A stretch of DNA of 64,000 bases from Gammaproteobacteria bacterium (GCA_027365225.1 DAHXNV010000007.1:1-64000); one strand, 5' to 3'. Positions 55,731 to 64,000 are shown, counted from the stretch's first letter. The notes: a model not told the origin generated them from the sequence alone. Made by a program: numbers and translations.

Positions 55731-56585
55731 TCAGAGCCGCACCCTTTTCAAATGGAGAGCACGTCGAATGCGATCACGATTTATACGGACTAATGTTTCG
55801 CGCCCAAACACGAGCACGTCCGAGATACGATTTCGTAAAACGAGTGGTTCATCAATGCGTGAATAGTGGTGTGCTTGGAGTTGTTTATGAGCCCTCCTAT
55901 CCGAGTAAATGCTGTATTGAAGGCCAATGTCGCTAAACGCATCTACAAAGCGATGAGGATGCGCGTTTAAGATTGCGTGAATTGCCAATGTATAAGCAAT
56001 TGGGCCTGTGATAGCGCGAACCGCTCCGCCTCCCACCCCGTGATAATATCGATGATAGTGGTCGATATTTCTGGATACCATTGCGATCACATTTTTGAGA
56101 TACGGGTGACCTGCGCACGTGATGATCATCCACTGCATGTATTCATAGCCCGGAATGTGCGCTAGCTCGGGATGTTGACCCCACGCCCTGCAGTGTGGAT
56201 CCGGCGAATTGTGCCACTGGGAGATCAAGAATCGGTCATCCGGTCGTATGACCTTGCTCAGCGGGATCGTGGCCGTACTCTTTATATCCAGATACACTCC
56301 ACCCAATTTATAGAGACAAAGGTACCGGAAAAAATCAGCACGGGCGGCTCCATATTTTGCATTTATTTGCCGATATCTCCTTAGCGTACTTACATCAAAA
56401 TTTTTGCTAATGAATTGCTCACACTCCTTATTCCCATACACGCATACCCTCCAGTCGGGATTTGTCGCGGATAATTGTTCAATGTTGGCACGTAATTCTT
56501 GATTCAATTCCTTCGGGTCTTCACATGTGAGGTGGAGGAGCTTGGGAATTGCTTCAAATGGTTGAGGTGTCATTGCAGCGAGCAC
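55731..56585 (-). CDS. GT32 family glycosyltransferase, AT-rich
   Basis: A 284-residue transferase of the Och1/capsular GT32 type. Hallmarks: IPKLLHLTC at the N-terminus and the DXD region RADFFRYLCLYKLGGVYLDI, where Asp-x-Asp binds metal and nucleotide-sugar. Later GYEYMQWMIITCAGHPYLKN and TGPIAYTLAIH fit the family. Codon use is A/T-richer than the neighbours, suggesting transfer. It stands alone between a toxin-antitoxin module and an unassigned stretch. In-frame ATG at 56573 is an alternative start. Confidence 0.85.
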   Translation of the reverse strand: MLAAMTPQPFEAIPKLLHLTCEDPKELNQELRANIEQLSATNPDWRVCVYGNKECEQFISKNFDVSTLRRYRQINAKYGAARADFFRYLCLYKLGGVYLDIKSTATIPLSKVIRPDDRFLISQWHNSPDPHCRAWGQHPELAHIPGYEYMQWMIITCAGHPYLKNVIAMVSRNIDHYHRYYHGVGGGAVRAITGPIAYTLAIHAILNAHPHRFVDAFSDIGLQYSIYSDRRAHKQLQAHHYSRIDEPLVLRNRISDVLVFGRETLVRINRDRIRRALHLKRVRL

Positions 56586-57133
56586 TTTCAGGCGATCAAC
56601 GCGTGTATTTTGGATCCGCCGTACGCACCCCAGACCCCGCTAGACCAGATTATGCGCGAAGCGCCTGTTACGCGCGTATTCAACGCCATCGTGGACACGG
56701 TTTCCACGTGATGGTGAACAGCGTGGGGTGGCTCGGGTCGTTCGGACGGATTTCCGGGTGGGATAAGTGGACGACCCTGCTGAGTTGACCCAATCATTGC
56801 AGAATCTTCCGCCCTCAATTCTCGCAACACCTGAGATTGCACGCAGATTGGGGTTTTGGGGCGGTCCCGCGATCTTCACATGACGTGCGAATTGAAATCC
56901 GGACATTGGATGCTTCCTGCCGTGCATTTTAAGACCGAGAAGCGTTCGAAACACGAAATTTATGCATCTGTCGGGTTGATTAAACCCGGACCCTGCAGAA
57001 TCGGGGCAGCGCGATCGCGTGCGCCGCGAGCGATCCCAGGGCCGGGACCTCGCATATTCCCCTGCAACGTCGCCGGCGTACCCGCACGGTGACGAACTCA
57101 AGCCGCGCCGGCTGGGGCCGGCGCGGCGCGGTA
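56586..57133. other. intergenic, no recognisable gene
   Basis: About 550 bases of mixed composition between the GT32 gene and the DUF433 locus. Short frames cross it, but none has a recognised motif. It could contain remains of an insertion, but no terminal repeats were identified. Confidence 0.4.
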
Positions 57134-57169
57134 TCAGTCCGGCAGATCGAGGTCGAGCAGGATGTTCAT
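57134..57169 (-). pseudogene. 11-residue remnant of a DUF433 partner toxin
   Basis: Directly after the DUF433 gene (15 bp), where a DUF5615 PIN-like toxin gene normally begins, a frame starts MNILLDLDLPD and stops. The first residues resemble the MKILLDENLP opening of that toxin family; the remainder is absent. Confidence 0.4.
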
Positions 57170-57184
57170 GCCGGGCGAGAGGTC

Positions 57185-57409
57185 CTACGCGAAGTGGATC
57201 TCTCGTTCCTCGGCGCGCCAGGCCGCATAGCGAAGAGCCTGCAGAATGTCCTCGCGCTCGAGGTACGGATAATCGGCAAGCAGCTCGTCGATCGTTCGGC
57301 CGGCGCCGATCTGCCCGACGATCATCCCTACGGTGACGCGCCTACCCCGGACGCAGGGCTTTCCGCCCATCACGCGGGGATTCTGGGTGATGCGATCAAG
57401 GCTGATCAT
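57185..57409 (-). CDS. DUF433 antitoxin-like protein
   Basis: A 74-residue winged-helix-like protein of the DUF433 (VapB45-type) family. The core ITQNPRVMGGKPCVRGRRVT and the segment ADYPYLEREDILQALRYAAW are diagnostic. ATG 57409 is preceded by GGAG at 8 bases; ATG 57415 is the alternative. The expected toxin partner is reduced to 11 codons, so this is an orphan antitoxin. Confidence 0.8.
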   Translation of the reverse strand: MISLDRITQNPRVMGGKPCVRGRRVTVGMIVGQIGAGRTIDELLADYPYLEREDILQALRYAAWRAEEREIHFA

Positions 57410-57440
57410 GGACATAGCTCCGAAACGCGGGCGCCACCTG

Positions 57441-57462
57441 AATGAGCCTACCACGGCTCATT
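57441..57462. promoter_or_regulatory. inverted repeat upstream of the DUF433 gene
   Basis: AATGAGCC-TACCAC-GGCTCATT: perfect 8-bp arms, 31 bases before the DUF433 start, next to a CATAAA -10-like box on the minus strand. Probably the operator of this antitoxin-like gene. On the plus strand it is followed by TTAT and could look like a terminator, but no plus-strand gene ends there. Confidence 0.5.
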
Positions 57463-57530
57463 TTATGAATGATAACGTCGGCTATCATGCTCAAGTACCC
57501 GTACACCCCAGGATGTGTATGTTCCGCGCA

Positions 57531-58571
57531 TCACAGCCTGCGCGTCGAGTCGCGCACCACCAGCTCGACCGGGGGTGACTCGGCCTGCGGCCGCCGGCCG
57601 CACACGAGCGCGAGGATCGCCTCCGCGGCGCGCTCGCCGAGGACGCGCACCGACTGGCGCACCGAGGTGAGCGGCGGCAGGCTGTAGGAGGAGGAGGGCA
57701 GATCGTCGAAACCGACGACCGAGACGTCCTCGGGCACTTTGAGCCCGGCGCGAAACAGCGCCAGATATGCGCCGTAGGCCGTCTGGTCGTTGACGCAAAA
57801 GACCGCCGTGAACGCCCGGCCCGATTCCAGCAGTTGCGTCGTGGCGATCAGGCCGCCGCGCTCCTGCCAGTCCCCGTGCGCCACCAGAGGCGGCTCGAAC
57901 GAAATGCGCGCCTCCTGCAACGCCTCGCGATAGCCGGCCAGGCGCTCGAGCGCATCCGGGTGATTCTCCGAGCCGGCGATGAAGGCGATGCGCCGATGCC
58001 CAAGCCCGATCAAGTGGCGCATGGCGAGCGTGGCGCCGAGGCGGTCCTTGATCGGCAGGCTGTAGGTCTGTGGGGCTGGCAGATGGCGCCCGGTCACGAC
58101 GATCGGACAGCGCTGCGCAAAGTCCTTGATCGCGGCATTGGGCAGGCACCCCGAGAACATGATGATCCCATCGACGCCGTGGTCGATGAACTTGCGCATG
58201 CAGCGTTCCTCGTCCGCCACGTTCCAGTTGCCACTCATGAACAAAGCCGCGTAGCCGGCCGCGAGCAGCCGGCGCTCGACCCCGCGCAAGCCCTCCGCGT
58301 AGAACGGGCTGTCGATGGCCTGACTCAACACCCCGATGGTGAGCGTGCGTCCGAGCGCCAGGCCGCGCGCGGCGGCATGGGGCCGGAAATCGTGTTTGGC
58401 GATCGCCGCCTCGACGGACGCCTTGCGCTCCTCGCTCACCTTGACCGTGCCGTTGATGATGCGCGAGACGGTACTGGCCGAAACCCCCGCCTCGCGCGCG
58501 ATGTCGCGCAGCGTGACGAGCTGACGCGGCCGCGGACCGCGCTTGCTCTCCCCCCGGGGAGGCTTCTTCAT
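57531..58571 (-). CDS. LacI family regulator of the glucoside locus
   Basis: A 346-residue repressor. HTH: TLRDIAREAGVSASTVSRII, with the hinge region HDFRPHAAARGLALGRT; then a periplasmic-binding-like effector domain (GVLSQAIDSPFYAEGLRGVE, ending VVRDSTRRL). A basic 18-residue extension precedes the HTH. It overlaps the sugar transporter gene by 4 bp (ATGA) and most likely acts at the operator at 60149-60162. The effector is probably a sugar released by the GH3 enzyme; its identity cannot be read. Confidence 0.93.
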   Translation of the reverse strand: MKKPPRGESKRGPRPRQLVTLRDIAREAGVSASTVSRIINGTVKVSEERKASVEAAIAKHDFRPHAAARGLALGRTLTIGVLSQAIDSPFYAEGLRGVERRLLAAGYAALFMSGNWNVADEERCMRKFIDHGVDGIIMFSGCLPNAAIKDFAQRCPIVVTGRHLPAPQTYSLPIKDRLGATLAMRHLIGLGHRRIAFIAGSENHPDALERLAGYREALQEARISFEPPLVAHGDWQERGGLIATTQLLESGRAFTAVFCVNDQTAYGAYLALFRAGLKVPEDVSVVGFDDLPSSSYSLPPLTSVRQSVRVLGERAAEAILALVCGRRPQAESPPVELVVRDSTRRL

Positions 58572-60001
58572 GCCGGCGGCCTCGGGGCCGCGGGCTGGCG
58601 GGCCTGGAGGTCGGCGGCGGTCGCGGGCGCACGCTGCCGCAGCCCCCGGCCCGAGAGCCGCTGCGCGATTTCCTCGAGCGTCCTGCCGCGCGTCTCGGGG
58701 CCCGCCACCGCGATGAACGCCAGGGCCGCCAGAGCGAGCAGCCCGTAGCCGAGGAACGTGCCGGCCGCTCCCCAGTGCACAAGCTCCCACGTGAACATCA
58801 GCGTCACGCCGGCGCTGATCAGCGAGTTCCAGAAGCACACGGCCGAGAGGGCCACGGCGCGCTCGCGGTCGGGAAAGATTTCGGCCACCATGACCCAGGT
58901 CACCGGCCCGAACGACACGGCGAACGAGGCGACGAACGTCACGATGCCGGCAAGCACCAGCGCCGGATGCGCCACGGGCGCACCCGCGGCGCCCCCGACC
59001 CGGAATGCCCAGGCGATCGTGAGCAGGGCCGCCGCCATGCCGGTTCCCCCGGCAAGCAACAAGGGCTTGCGGCCGACCCGGTCGATCAGGCTCATCGCCA
59101 CCAGCGTCATGCCGACATTGATCAGCCCCACCAACACCGATTGCCGAAAGGCGTTGGCGAGGCCGCCGCCGGCGCGGGCGAGGATGGTCGGCAGGTAGTA
59201 CAGCACCGCATTGATGCCGGTGGCCTGTTGGAAAAAGGCGAGCCCCGCGGCGAAGATCAATGCGAAGCGCAGCCGCGCGGCCAAGAGCCTGCGCCACGAG
59301 CCGAGCGGCTCGGCGGGCGCGGCCGGCGCGATTCGCTCGAGCTCACCGGCCGCCGCCTCCCCGTGCACGGCGCGCAGGGCGGCGAGCGCCGGGTGCCGTC
59401 GGCCGCGCGCGAGCAGCCAGCGCGGGCTTTCCGGTACCGTCAGCAGCAGCGCGAAGAACACCAGCGCGGGGATCGCTTCCACCCCGAGCATCGCGCGCCA
59501 GGCGCCGGCGCCGAGCCCGAGCAGCAGGTCGTTGGATAGGAACGAGGCGCAGATACCGAGGACGATCATCAGCTGATTGGCGGCGACCAGCCGCCCGCGC
59601 CGATCCGCCGGGGCGATCTCGGTGACGTACATCGGCCCCACGAGAATCGCCGCGCCGACGGCGAGCCCGCCGAGCACGCGCGCCAGGATGAGCACGAGAA
59701 AGGTGTGCGCATCGGCCGCCAGGAGCGAGGAGGCGAAGAACACTGCCGCGGTCAGCCGCAGCACCGTGCGGCGCCCGAGCCTGTCGGCGAGCGGCCCGGA
59801 AATGAGGTTGCCGGCCATGGCGCCCCAATCGAGGCAGCTGACCGTCCAGCCGAGCTTGAGGCTGTGGGCCGTGCCTTGCAACCCGAAATACGCGCCGATG
59901 AGGGGCACGGCCCCGGAGATCACCGTGGCGTCGAAGCCCAGGAGAAATCCCCCGAGAGCCGCCACCAAGGCGATGCGCATGTCGCGAGATGTGTCCGCCA
60001 T
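58568..60001 (-). CDS. sugar porter family MFS transporter
   Basis: Inner-membrane sugar/proton symporter, 477 residues, 12 predicted helices. Sugar porter motifs: GGFLLGFDATVISGA (TM1), GPLADRLGRRTVL (loop 2-3), VPESPRWLLARGR (after TM6), FFQQATGINAVLYY (TM7) and PETRGRTLEEI after TM12. Co-transcribed with the LacI gene; imports the sugar produced by the secreted GH3 glycosidase. Confidence 0.93.
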   Translation of the reverse strand: MADTSRDMRIALVAALGGFLLGFDATVISGAVPLIGAYFGLQGTAHSLKLGWTVSCLDWGAMAGNLISGPLADRLGRRTVLRLTAAVFFASSLLAADAHTFLVLILARVLGGLAVGAAILVGPMYVTEIAPADRRGRLVAANQLMIVLGICASFLSNDLLLGLGAGAWRAMLGVEAIPALVFFALLLTVPESPRWLLARGRRHPALAALRAVHGEAAAGELERIAPAAPAEPLGSWRRLLAARLRFALIFAAGLAFFQQATGINAVLYYLPTILARAGGGLANAFRQSVLVGLINVGMTLVAMSLIDRVGRKPLLLAGGTGMAAALLTIAWAFRVGGAAGAPVAHPALVLAGIVTFVASFAVSFGPVTWVMVAEIFPDRERAVALSAVCFWNSLISAGVTLMFTWELVHWGAAGTFLGYGLLALAALAFIAVAGPETRGRTLEEIAQRLSGRGLRQRAPATAADLQARQPAAPRPPA

Positions 60002-60485
60002 GCAGGGTTGACCGCGCTCAGTGCGCCGGCTGGCCTTTTAGCATGATCCGGCGCCGTACACCACGCGCGCGCTGCAGGTCTCGCCCGTGCCGTCACGCCG
60101 GCGCGGTGCGCCGGCGCTTGACAATCCTCAAGTCGGACGGCAGTCTTGTGAAACCGGTTGCAGAACTCATTTGAGCGCGGCGGCCCCAGAGCCGGCACGC
60201 GGCAGGCAGACCATCTGTCGGGGCGACAGCGGGGGATAAGGCGTGATGCGCACGGGGAGAATTCCGACCTCACGCCGGCGCGCATGCTCAGGAAGCGCGC
60301 GCCGCTCGCGCGAACAAAACCCACGCCGCCGGCGGTTCGCCGGCCTTGGATGCGCACCGCCCGCCGCAAGGTGGCGCACGGTGCGCGTCAGCGCAAAGAA
60401 CTACCCCGCGCGCAGCCCGGCCGGCCATTGACCGCCGGACGGCAGCTGCGCCCGGGTTCCTCTCGAGTGTGCCAGGAGTGTGGAT
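60002..60485. other. divergent intergenic region of the glucoside locus
   Basis: Nearly 480 bases between the MFS transporter and the GH3 gene. It contains a TTGACA box (60118-60123) and the LacI-type operator; beyond these only GC-rich sequence without recognised genes. The GH3 transcript would have a long leader if it starts near the operator. Confidence 0.5.
60149..60162. promoter_or_regulatory. LacI/GalR-type operator
   Basis: TGAAACCGGTTGCA is a near-perfect palindrome around the central CG, matching the TGNAANCGNTTNCA pattern of LacI family operators (one mismatch between arms). A TTGACA -35 element at 60118-60123 lies just upstream on the plus strand. Placed between the two divergent sugar genes, it can control both. 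Confidence 0.75.
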
Positions 60486-63389
60486 ATGACGTCTCGATTC
60501 ACCCAACGTCGCCGTGGTGCCCGGCTGTTGCTCATCGCTGCCCTCGGCGCCGCGGCGCTCGGCATGAGCGCGTGCAGCACCAAGACCGAGGCGGCGGAAT
60601 TGCCGGGACCGGTCGGCAACCCCGCGGACTGTCCCTGGCTCAATGCGCATCTGCCGATCGCGCAGCGGGTGGCGCTGCTGATGCGCAAGATGACCCTGGC
60701 CGATGAGATCGGAGTCGTCGAGGGCCATGGTGCGCGACCGTACGTCGGTGACATCGCGGCGAATGCCGCGCTGTGCCTGCCGGGGATCGGGCTGGAGGAC
60801 GGCCCGAACGGTGTCGGGGACGGCATGACCGGTGTGACCCAACTGCCCGCGGGTGCGGCGCTGGCCGCGACGTTCTCGCGCACGCTCGCCTATCAGTACG
60901 GGCGGGTGATCGGTGCCGAACAGGCGACCAAGGGCTCGTCCGTCGATCTGGGCCCGACGGTCAACATCGACCGTGATCCGCGCTGGGGCCGGGAGTTCGA
61001 GAGCCTGTCGGAGGATCCGCGCCTTGCCGGGACGATCGCCGCGGCCGAAATCCGCGGCATCCAGAGCCGGGGGACCATCGCCCAGGTGAAGCATTTCGAT
61101 GCCTACAACCAGGAGACGTACCGCAACACGCCCGAGGACGACGTGCTCGTCTCGCGGCGCGCCCTGCATGAGATCTACATGCCGGCCTTCCGCACCGCGA
61201 TCCGCCGCGGGCAGGTCGGCTCGATGATGTGCTCCTATGCGACGGTGAACGGTCACTACAGCTGCCAGAACCCTTACCTGCTCACCGACGTGCTGCGCCG
61301 CGAGTGGAATTTCGACGGGTTCATCACCTCCGACTGGGGCGCCATCCACAGTGTGTCGGCGGCCGAGGCGGGCGCGGACCTGGAAGAGCCCACCGATCGG
61401 TACTTCGGGCGGCCGCTGCAGCAGGCGGTGCGGGCGGGCAGGATCCCTCGCGCGACGCTCAATGCCATGGTCGCGCCGATCCTCGATCAGTTGTTCCGTT
61501 TCGATTTCTTCAATCATCCGCGACCGGCCACGATCAGCGCGGTGGCGAGCACCGCGGCGCACCGGGCGATCTCGACCCGGATCGCCGAGGCCGGCACCGT
61601 TTTGCTGAAGAATGCCGGCCACCTGCTGCCGCTCGCGACACATGAAAAGATCGTGGTGATTGGACCTGCGGCCTCGGCTCAGGTCACCTCGGGCGGGGGT
61701 GGGAGCGCCGCAGTGATTCCCTCGAGGGTGATCAGCCCATGGGCGGGGATCGAGGCGCTCGCCGGCACCTCCCGCATCCGCTACACCCAGGGCCTGCCGA
61801 CCAATGCCGAACTGATGCCGATCCCGGCCGCGGACCTGGCGTGGGCCCGGGGCGGCACACGCGCCGGCCGGCGCGATTGGGCGGCGCTGACACTGCGAGC
61901 GCCGGCAACCGGCACTTACATCATCGGCTTCACCAACCGCTGCGGGTGCTACAGCGTCGTGAGCGTCGCCATCGACGGCCGGGTGCTGATCAACAATCCC
62001 GGTACGCCACCGAATCCCACCTATTCGGCCGCGGTTCATCTGAACAGGGGGCAGGCTTACCGACTCACGGTGACGGGCGCCATGATGAGCGGTCCGCTGC
62101 CAAAGACGCTGCAGCAAAAGCTCGCGAGAATGCGCAAGCTGATGCGCACGGGCGGGCCGGGGGACGTGCTCACCTGGGCGACTCCTGCGACCGTGCGCGC
62201 CGATATTCACCAGGCGGTGGCGGCGGCCCGGGCGGCGCAGGTGGCGGTGGTCGTGGTGGCCGATGACACCGAGACCGAGGGAGCGGATCGACCCGATCTG
62301 CGCCTGCCGTCCGCTCAGAACGCGCTGGTGCGCGCGGTGGCGCGCGCCAATGCGCATACCGTGGTCGTCGTGCAGGCCGGCGCGCCGATCGTCATGCCGT
62401 GGCTGCGGCAGGTGCCGGCGATTCTCGACACCTGGTATCCGGGACAGACCGACGGGCGGGCGCTGGCCAATATCCTGTTCGGCAAGGTCGATCCGAGCGG
62501 GCACCTGCCGGTGACCTTCCCGGTGAAGCTCGCGGACGTGCCGGCGGCCAAGCCCGCGCGCTTCCCCGGCATCGACGGCAAGGTGCACTACTCGGAAGGG
62601 ATCCTGGTCGGCTATCGCTGGTACGACGCCAAGCACATCAAGCCGCTGTTCCCCTTCGGGTTCGGCCTGTCCTACACGCAGTTCCGCTACAGCGACCTGA
62701 AGGTGAGCCGCACCGCGGTCGATGGCGTGACGCCGATCCGGGTCAGCGCGCGGGTGACCAATGACGGGCACGTGAGCGGCGCCGATGTTGCGCAGCTGTA
62801 TCTGGGCCTGCCGGCCGCCACCGGGGAGCCGCCGCGCAAGCTGGTGGGCTTCCAACGCGTGACGCTCGCGCCCGGCCAGTCGAAAGTGGTGCACTTCAGC
62901 ATCACGCCGCGGCAGGAGTGGTGGTGGGACCATGGCTGGACCGAGACCGCCGGGACCTACCGGGTGTATGTCGGGGACTCCTCGGCACGGGCGGATCTGC
63001 CGCTGCGCGCCGCCTACACGATGAAGACGGCGATTGGAGCGCGGCAGGTCAGGGTCTCGGCCCCGAAGACCTTCAAGCCCGGCACCCGCGCCCTGGTGCG
63101 CGTGACCCTCGGCGCCGGCGGTACCGAGACGCTTCACGATGCGAGTCTGAGCCTGCAAGCCCCCGGCGGCTGGCGGGTCGTGCCGGTCGGTCCGGTGAGC
63201 CGCGGCAAGCTGGCGCCGAACGCGGCGTTCACGGCGCAATTCGCGGTGACCCCGCCGTCCTGGGCAGTCACGCAGTACGTGACGCTTTATGGCACGGCCG
63301 ATCTGTCACACGATGCGCGCGCCCATGGAGGCACGCACTGCGGGGGTGCCCGCCGCGACGGCGGGGTGACGGTGCGCCTCGGCTCATAG
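60486..63389 (+). CDS. GH3 family beta-glycosidase, secreted lipoprotein
   Basis: A 967-residue retaining glycosidase, probably releasing glucose or xylose from oligosaccharides outside the cytoplasm. Signal peptide with lipobox GMSAC (Cys about 30). N-terminal TIM barrel with LGPTVNIDRDPRWGREFESL, KHFDAYNQE and nucleophile Asp283 in FITSDWGA; an alpha/beta sandwich (GTVLLKNAGHLLPL) interrupted by a PA14-like insert (about 460-520, TLRAPATGTYIIGFTNR); a fibronectin III-like domain (RVTNDGHVSGADVAQLYL); and a C-terminal NEW3-like tail. ATG 60486 is preferred over GTG 60480 because AGGAG lies at about 60474. Confidence 0.93.
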   Translation: MTSRFTQRRRGARLLLIAALGAAALGMSACSTKTEAAELPGPVGNPADCPWLNAHLPIAQRVALLMRKMTLADEIGVVEGHGARPYVGDIAANAALCLPGIGLEDGPNGVGDGMTGVTQLPAGAALAATFSRTLAYQYGRVIGAEQATKGSSVDLGPTVNIDRDPRWGREFESLSEDPRLAGTIAAAEIRGIQSRGTIAQVKHFDAYNQETYRNTPEDDVLVSRRALHEIYMPAFRTAIRRGQVGSMMCSYATVNGHYSCQNPYLLTDVLRREWNFDGFITSDWGAIHSVSAAEAGADLEEPTDRYFGRPLQQAVRAGRIPRATLNAMVAPILDQLFRFDFFNHPRPATISAVASTAAHRAISTRIAEAGTVLLKNAGHLLPLATHEKIVVIGPAASAQVTSGGGGSAAVIPSRVISPWAGIEALAGTSRIRYTQGLPTNAELMPIPAADLAWARGGTRAGRRDWAALTLRAPATGTYIIGFTNRCGCYSVVSVAIDGRVLINNPGTPPNPTYSAAVHLNRGQAYRLTVTGAMMSGPLPKTLQQKLARMRKLMRTGGPGDVLTWATPATVRADIHQAVAAARAAQVAVVVVADDTETEGADRPDLRLPSAQNALVRAVARANAHTVVVVQAGAPIVMPWLRQVPAILDTWYPGQTDGRALANILFGKVDPSGHLPVTFPVKLADVPAAKPARFPGIDGKVHYSEGILVGYRWYDAKHIKPLFPFGFGLSYTQFRYSDLKVSRTAVDGVTPIRVSARVTNDGHVSGADVAQLYLGLPAATGEPPRKLVGFQRVTLAPGQSKVVHFSITPRQEWWWDHGWTETAGTYRVYVGDSSARADLPLRAAYTMKTAIGARQVRVSAPKTFKPGTRALVRVTLGAGGTETLHDASLSLQAPGGWRVVPVGPVSRGKLAPNAAFTAQFAVTPPSWAVTQYVTLYGTADLSHDARAHGGTHCGGARRDGGVTVRLGS

Positions 63390-63420
63390 ACCGCGTTGGT
63401 TTTGAGCGGCGATCCGCGTC

Positions 63421-63455
63421 GGCCCCGCCGCAGGCATCCGGCGGGGCCTTGTTTG
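63421..63455 (+). terminator. rho-independent terminator of the GH3 gene
   Basis: Perfect 10-bp stem GGCCCCGCCG / CGGCGGGGCC with an 8-base loop, followed by TTGTTTGT, starting 32 bases after the GH3 stop codon. Confidence 0.85.
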
Positions 63456-63464
63456 TCTCGGGTC

Positions 63465-63611
63465 AAGCGTGGTTGCGGCGCCGGTAGCGAGTACGTGCGC
63501 GAGCTGATCGGACAACATCAGGATCAGCTGCGCCAAGGTATCGATGTGTGGCGCGTGCTGCGCGGCGCGGGCGACGTCCCGGCGTGGATGCAGGGGACGG
63601 ACAGCACATAA
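63465..63611 (+). pseudogene. ParD-like antitoxin fragment
   Basis: The frame ending at TAA 63609-63611 contains GAGSEYVRELIGQHQDQLRQ, which matches the SEYVRELIR core of ParD/CopG-type antitoxins. The N-terminal ribbon (about 30 residues) is missing and the C-terminus (VLRGAGDVPAWMQGTDST) is atypical. No ParE-like toxin follows. Probably a decayed antitoxin. Confidence 0.45.
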
Positions 63612-64000
63612 CCTCTCCCGGTGGCGCATCGCTTCCGGCCATCACCGCGCCGACGCGATACATGTTGTAGTCATGGTTGTGCGCAGTTGCAGCACGGGAT
63701 TGACGGTCGGCCTCGCTCGGGGCGGTGAGTGCCGGGGCGGCGCGCGCGTAGCGCCGATGGGCGTGCGGGTGGCGCCGCTGTGGCGTGCACATTGAGTTGC
63801 AAGAGTGCGCGCTCGGCGGCCGCGTGCGCCGTGCGGCCCGGGCCGATGTGGGCGCGCGCGCAACAGACTCGATCAAGCAGTTGATTCTATTGGGTCGCGG
63901 GCGTTGCCAACGGGCAACGCTGGGTTTTCGAAAGGTGCGATACCTCCACACACAAACAGAGGCGTATAGTCCCGGGCGATGATCCACGTCACATGGGGGG
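63612..64000. other. right-edge stretch without a recognised gene
   Basis: About 390 bases with only short frames. A hairpin GCGTTGCC-AACG-GGCAACGC (63901-63920) followed by TGGGTTTT is terminator-like, but no gene ends close to it within the window. Confidence 0.45.

Noticed and set aside
55583-55936. 117-codon plus frame between RES and the GT32 gene
   Set aside because: It runs antisense into the GT32 coding region and has no recognised motif.
57441-57462. Terminator hairpin on the plus strand
   Set aside because: The hairpin precedes TTAT but no plus-strand gene ends upstream; an operator for the DUF433 gene is more sensible.
60288-63239. 983-codon frame antisense to the GH3 gene
   Set aside because: No domain is recognisable, while the plus strand shows a complete GH3 enzyme.

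Overview
The window reads as chromosomal DNA from a GC-rich (roughly two-thirds G+C by eye) Gammaproteobacterium. The strongest clade markers are a GlrK-QseG-GlrR signalling operon, ZapE, an RraB-like protein, SrkA/YihE and a large NAD-glutamate dehydrogenase. The order Xanthomonadales/Nevskiales/Steroidobacterales would fit, but the sequence alone does not settle it. No rRNA, tRNA or CRISPR array was seen.

Layout. (a) 1-941: an ISAzo13-like insertion sequence running off the left edge and abutting a ModF-like ABC ATPase. (b) 2.4-12.8 kb: housekeeping and catabolic genes (PhzF-like isomerase, thiamine-binding protein, 2Fe-2S ferredoxin, RraB-like protein, phosphoglycerate mutase, NAD-GDH, 4-hydroxyphenylpyruvate dioxygenase, nucleotide-sugar dehydrogenase). 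NAD-GDH and HPPD are divergent and share a short promoter region. (c) 13-24.1 kb: an acyl-CoA catabolic island. A TetR regulator, thiolase, SDR dehydrogenase, ETF-ubiquinone oxidoreductase, acetoacetyl-CoA synthetase and ZapE lie in one tightly packed minus-strand unit, divergent from the fused B12 mutase IcmF. (d) 24-29.2 kb: lysophospholipid acyltransferase, XerD, 7Fe ferredoxin, a Nudix hydrolase and a periplasmic-sensor diguanylate cyclase.

(e) 29.2-34.4 kb: a decayed, partly AT-richer accessory zone. It holds a frameshifted PIN-toxin remnant, an unidentified gene fragment, a GlxA-like regulator lacking the start of its sensor domain, an intact Fic protein, a MITE-like inverted-repeat element and an AT-rich glycosyltransferase. 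(f) 34.4-39.6 kb: the most unusual segment, a compact plus-strand cluster of a free-standing acyl carrier protein, AMP-dependent ligase, FabG-like reductase, Cys/Met-metabolism PLP enzyme and PLP decarboxylase. It is flanked by polysaccharide genes. (g) 39.8-44.5 kb: two GT4 glycosyltransferases and an EpsB-type polyprenyl-phosphate sugar transferase, indicating an exopolysaccharide locus that also has galE at 50 kb.

(h) 44.5-51.4 kb: a RHH/PIN toxin-antitoxin pair, glrR-qseG-glrK and galE on the minus strand, and srkA. (i) 51.6-57.4 kb: a GAF-PAS-GGDEF-EAL protein, an Xre/RES toxin-antitoxin pair, an AT-rich GT32 glycosyltransferase and an orphan DUF433 antitoxin-like gene. (j) 57.5-63.5 kb: a glucoside-use locus with a LacI regulator, a sugar MFS transporter and a secreted GH3 glycosidase, with a LacI-type operator between the last two. 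The right edge holds a ParD-like fragment.

Recurrent theme: at least five toxin-antitoxin loci or remnants lie between 29 and 64 kb. The three intact antitoxin-like genes each have a perfect inverted repeat at or just upstream of the start codon.
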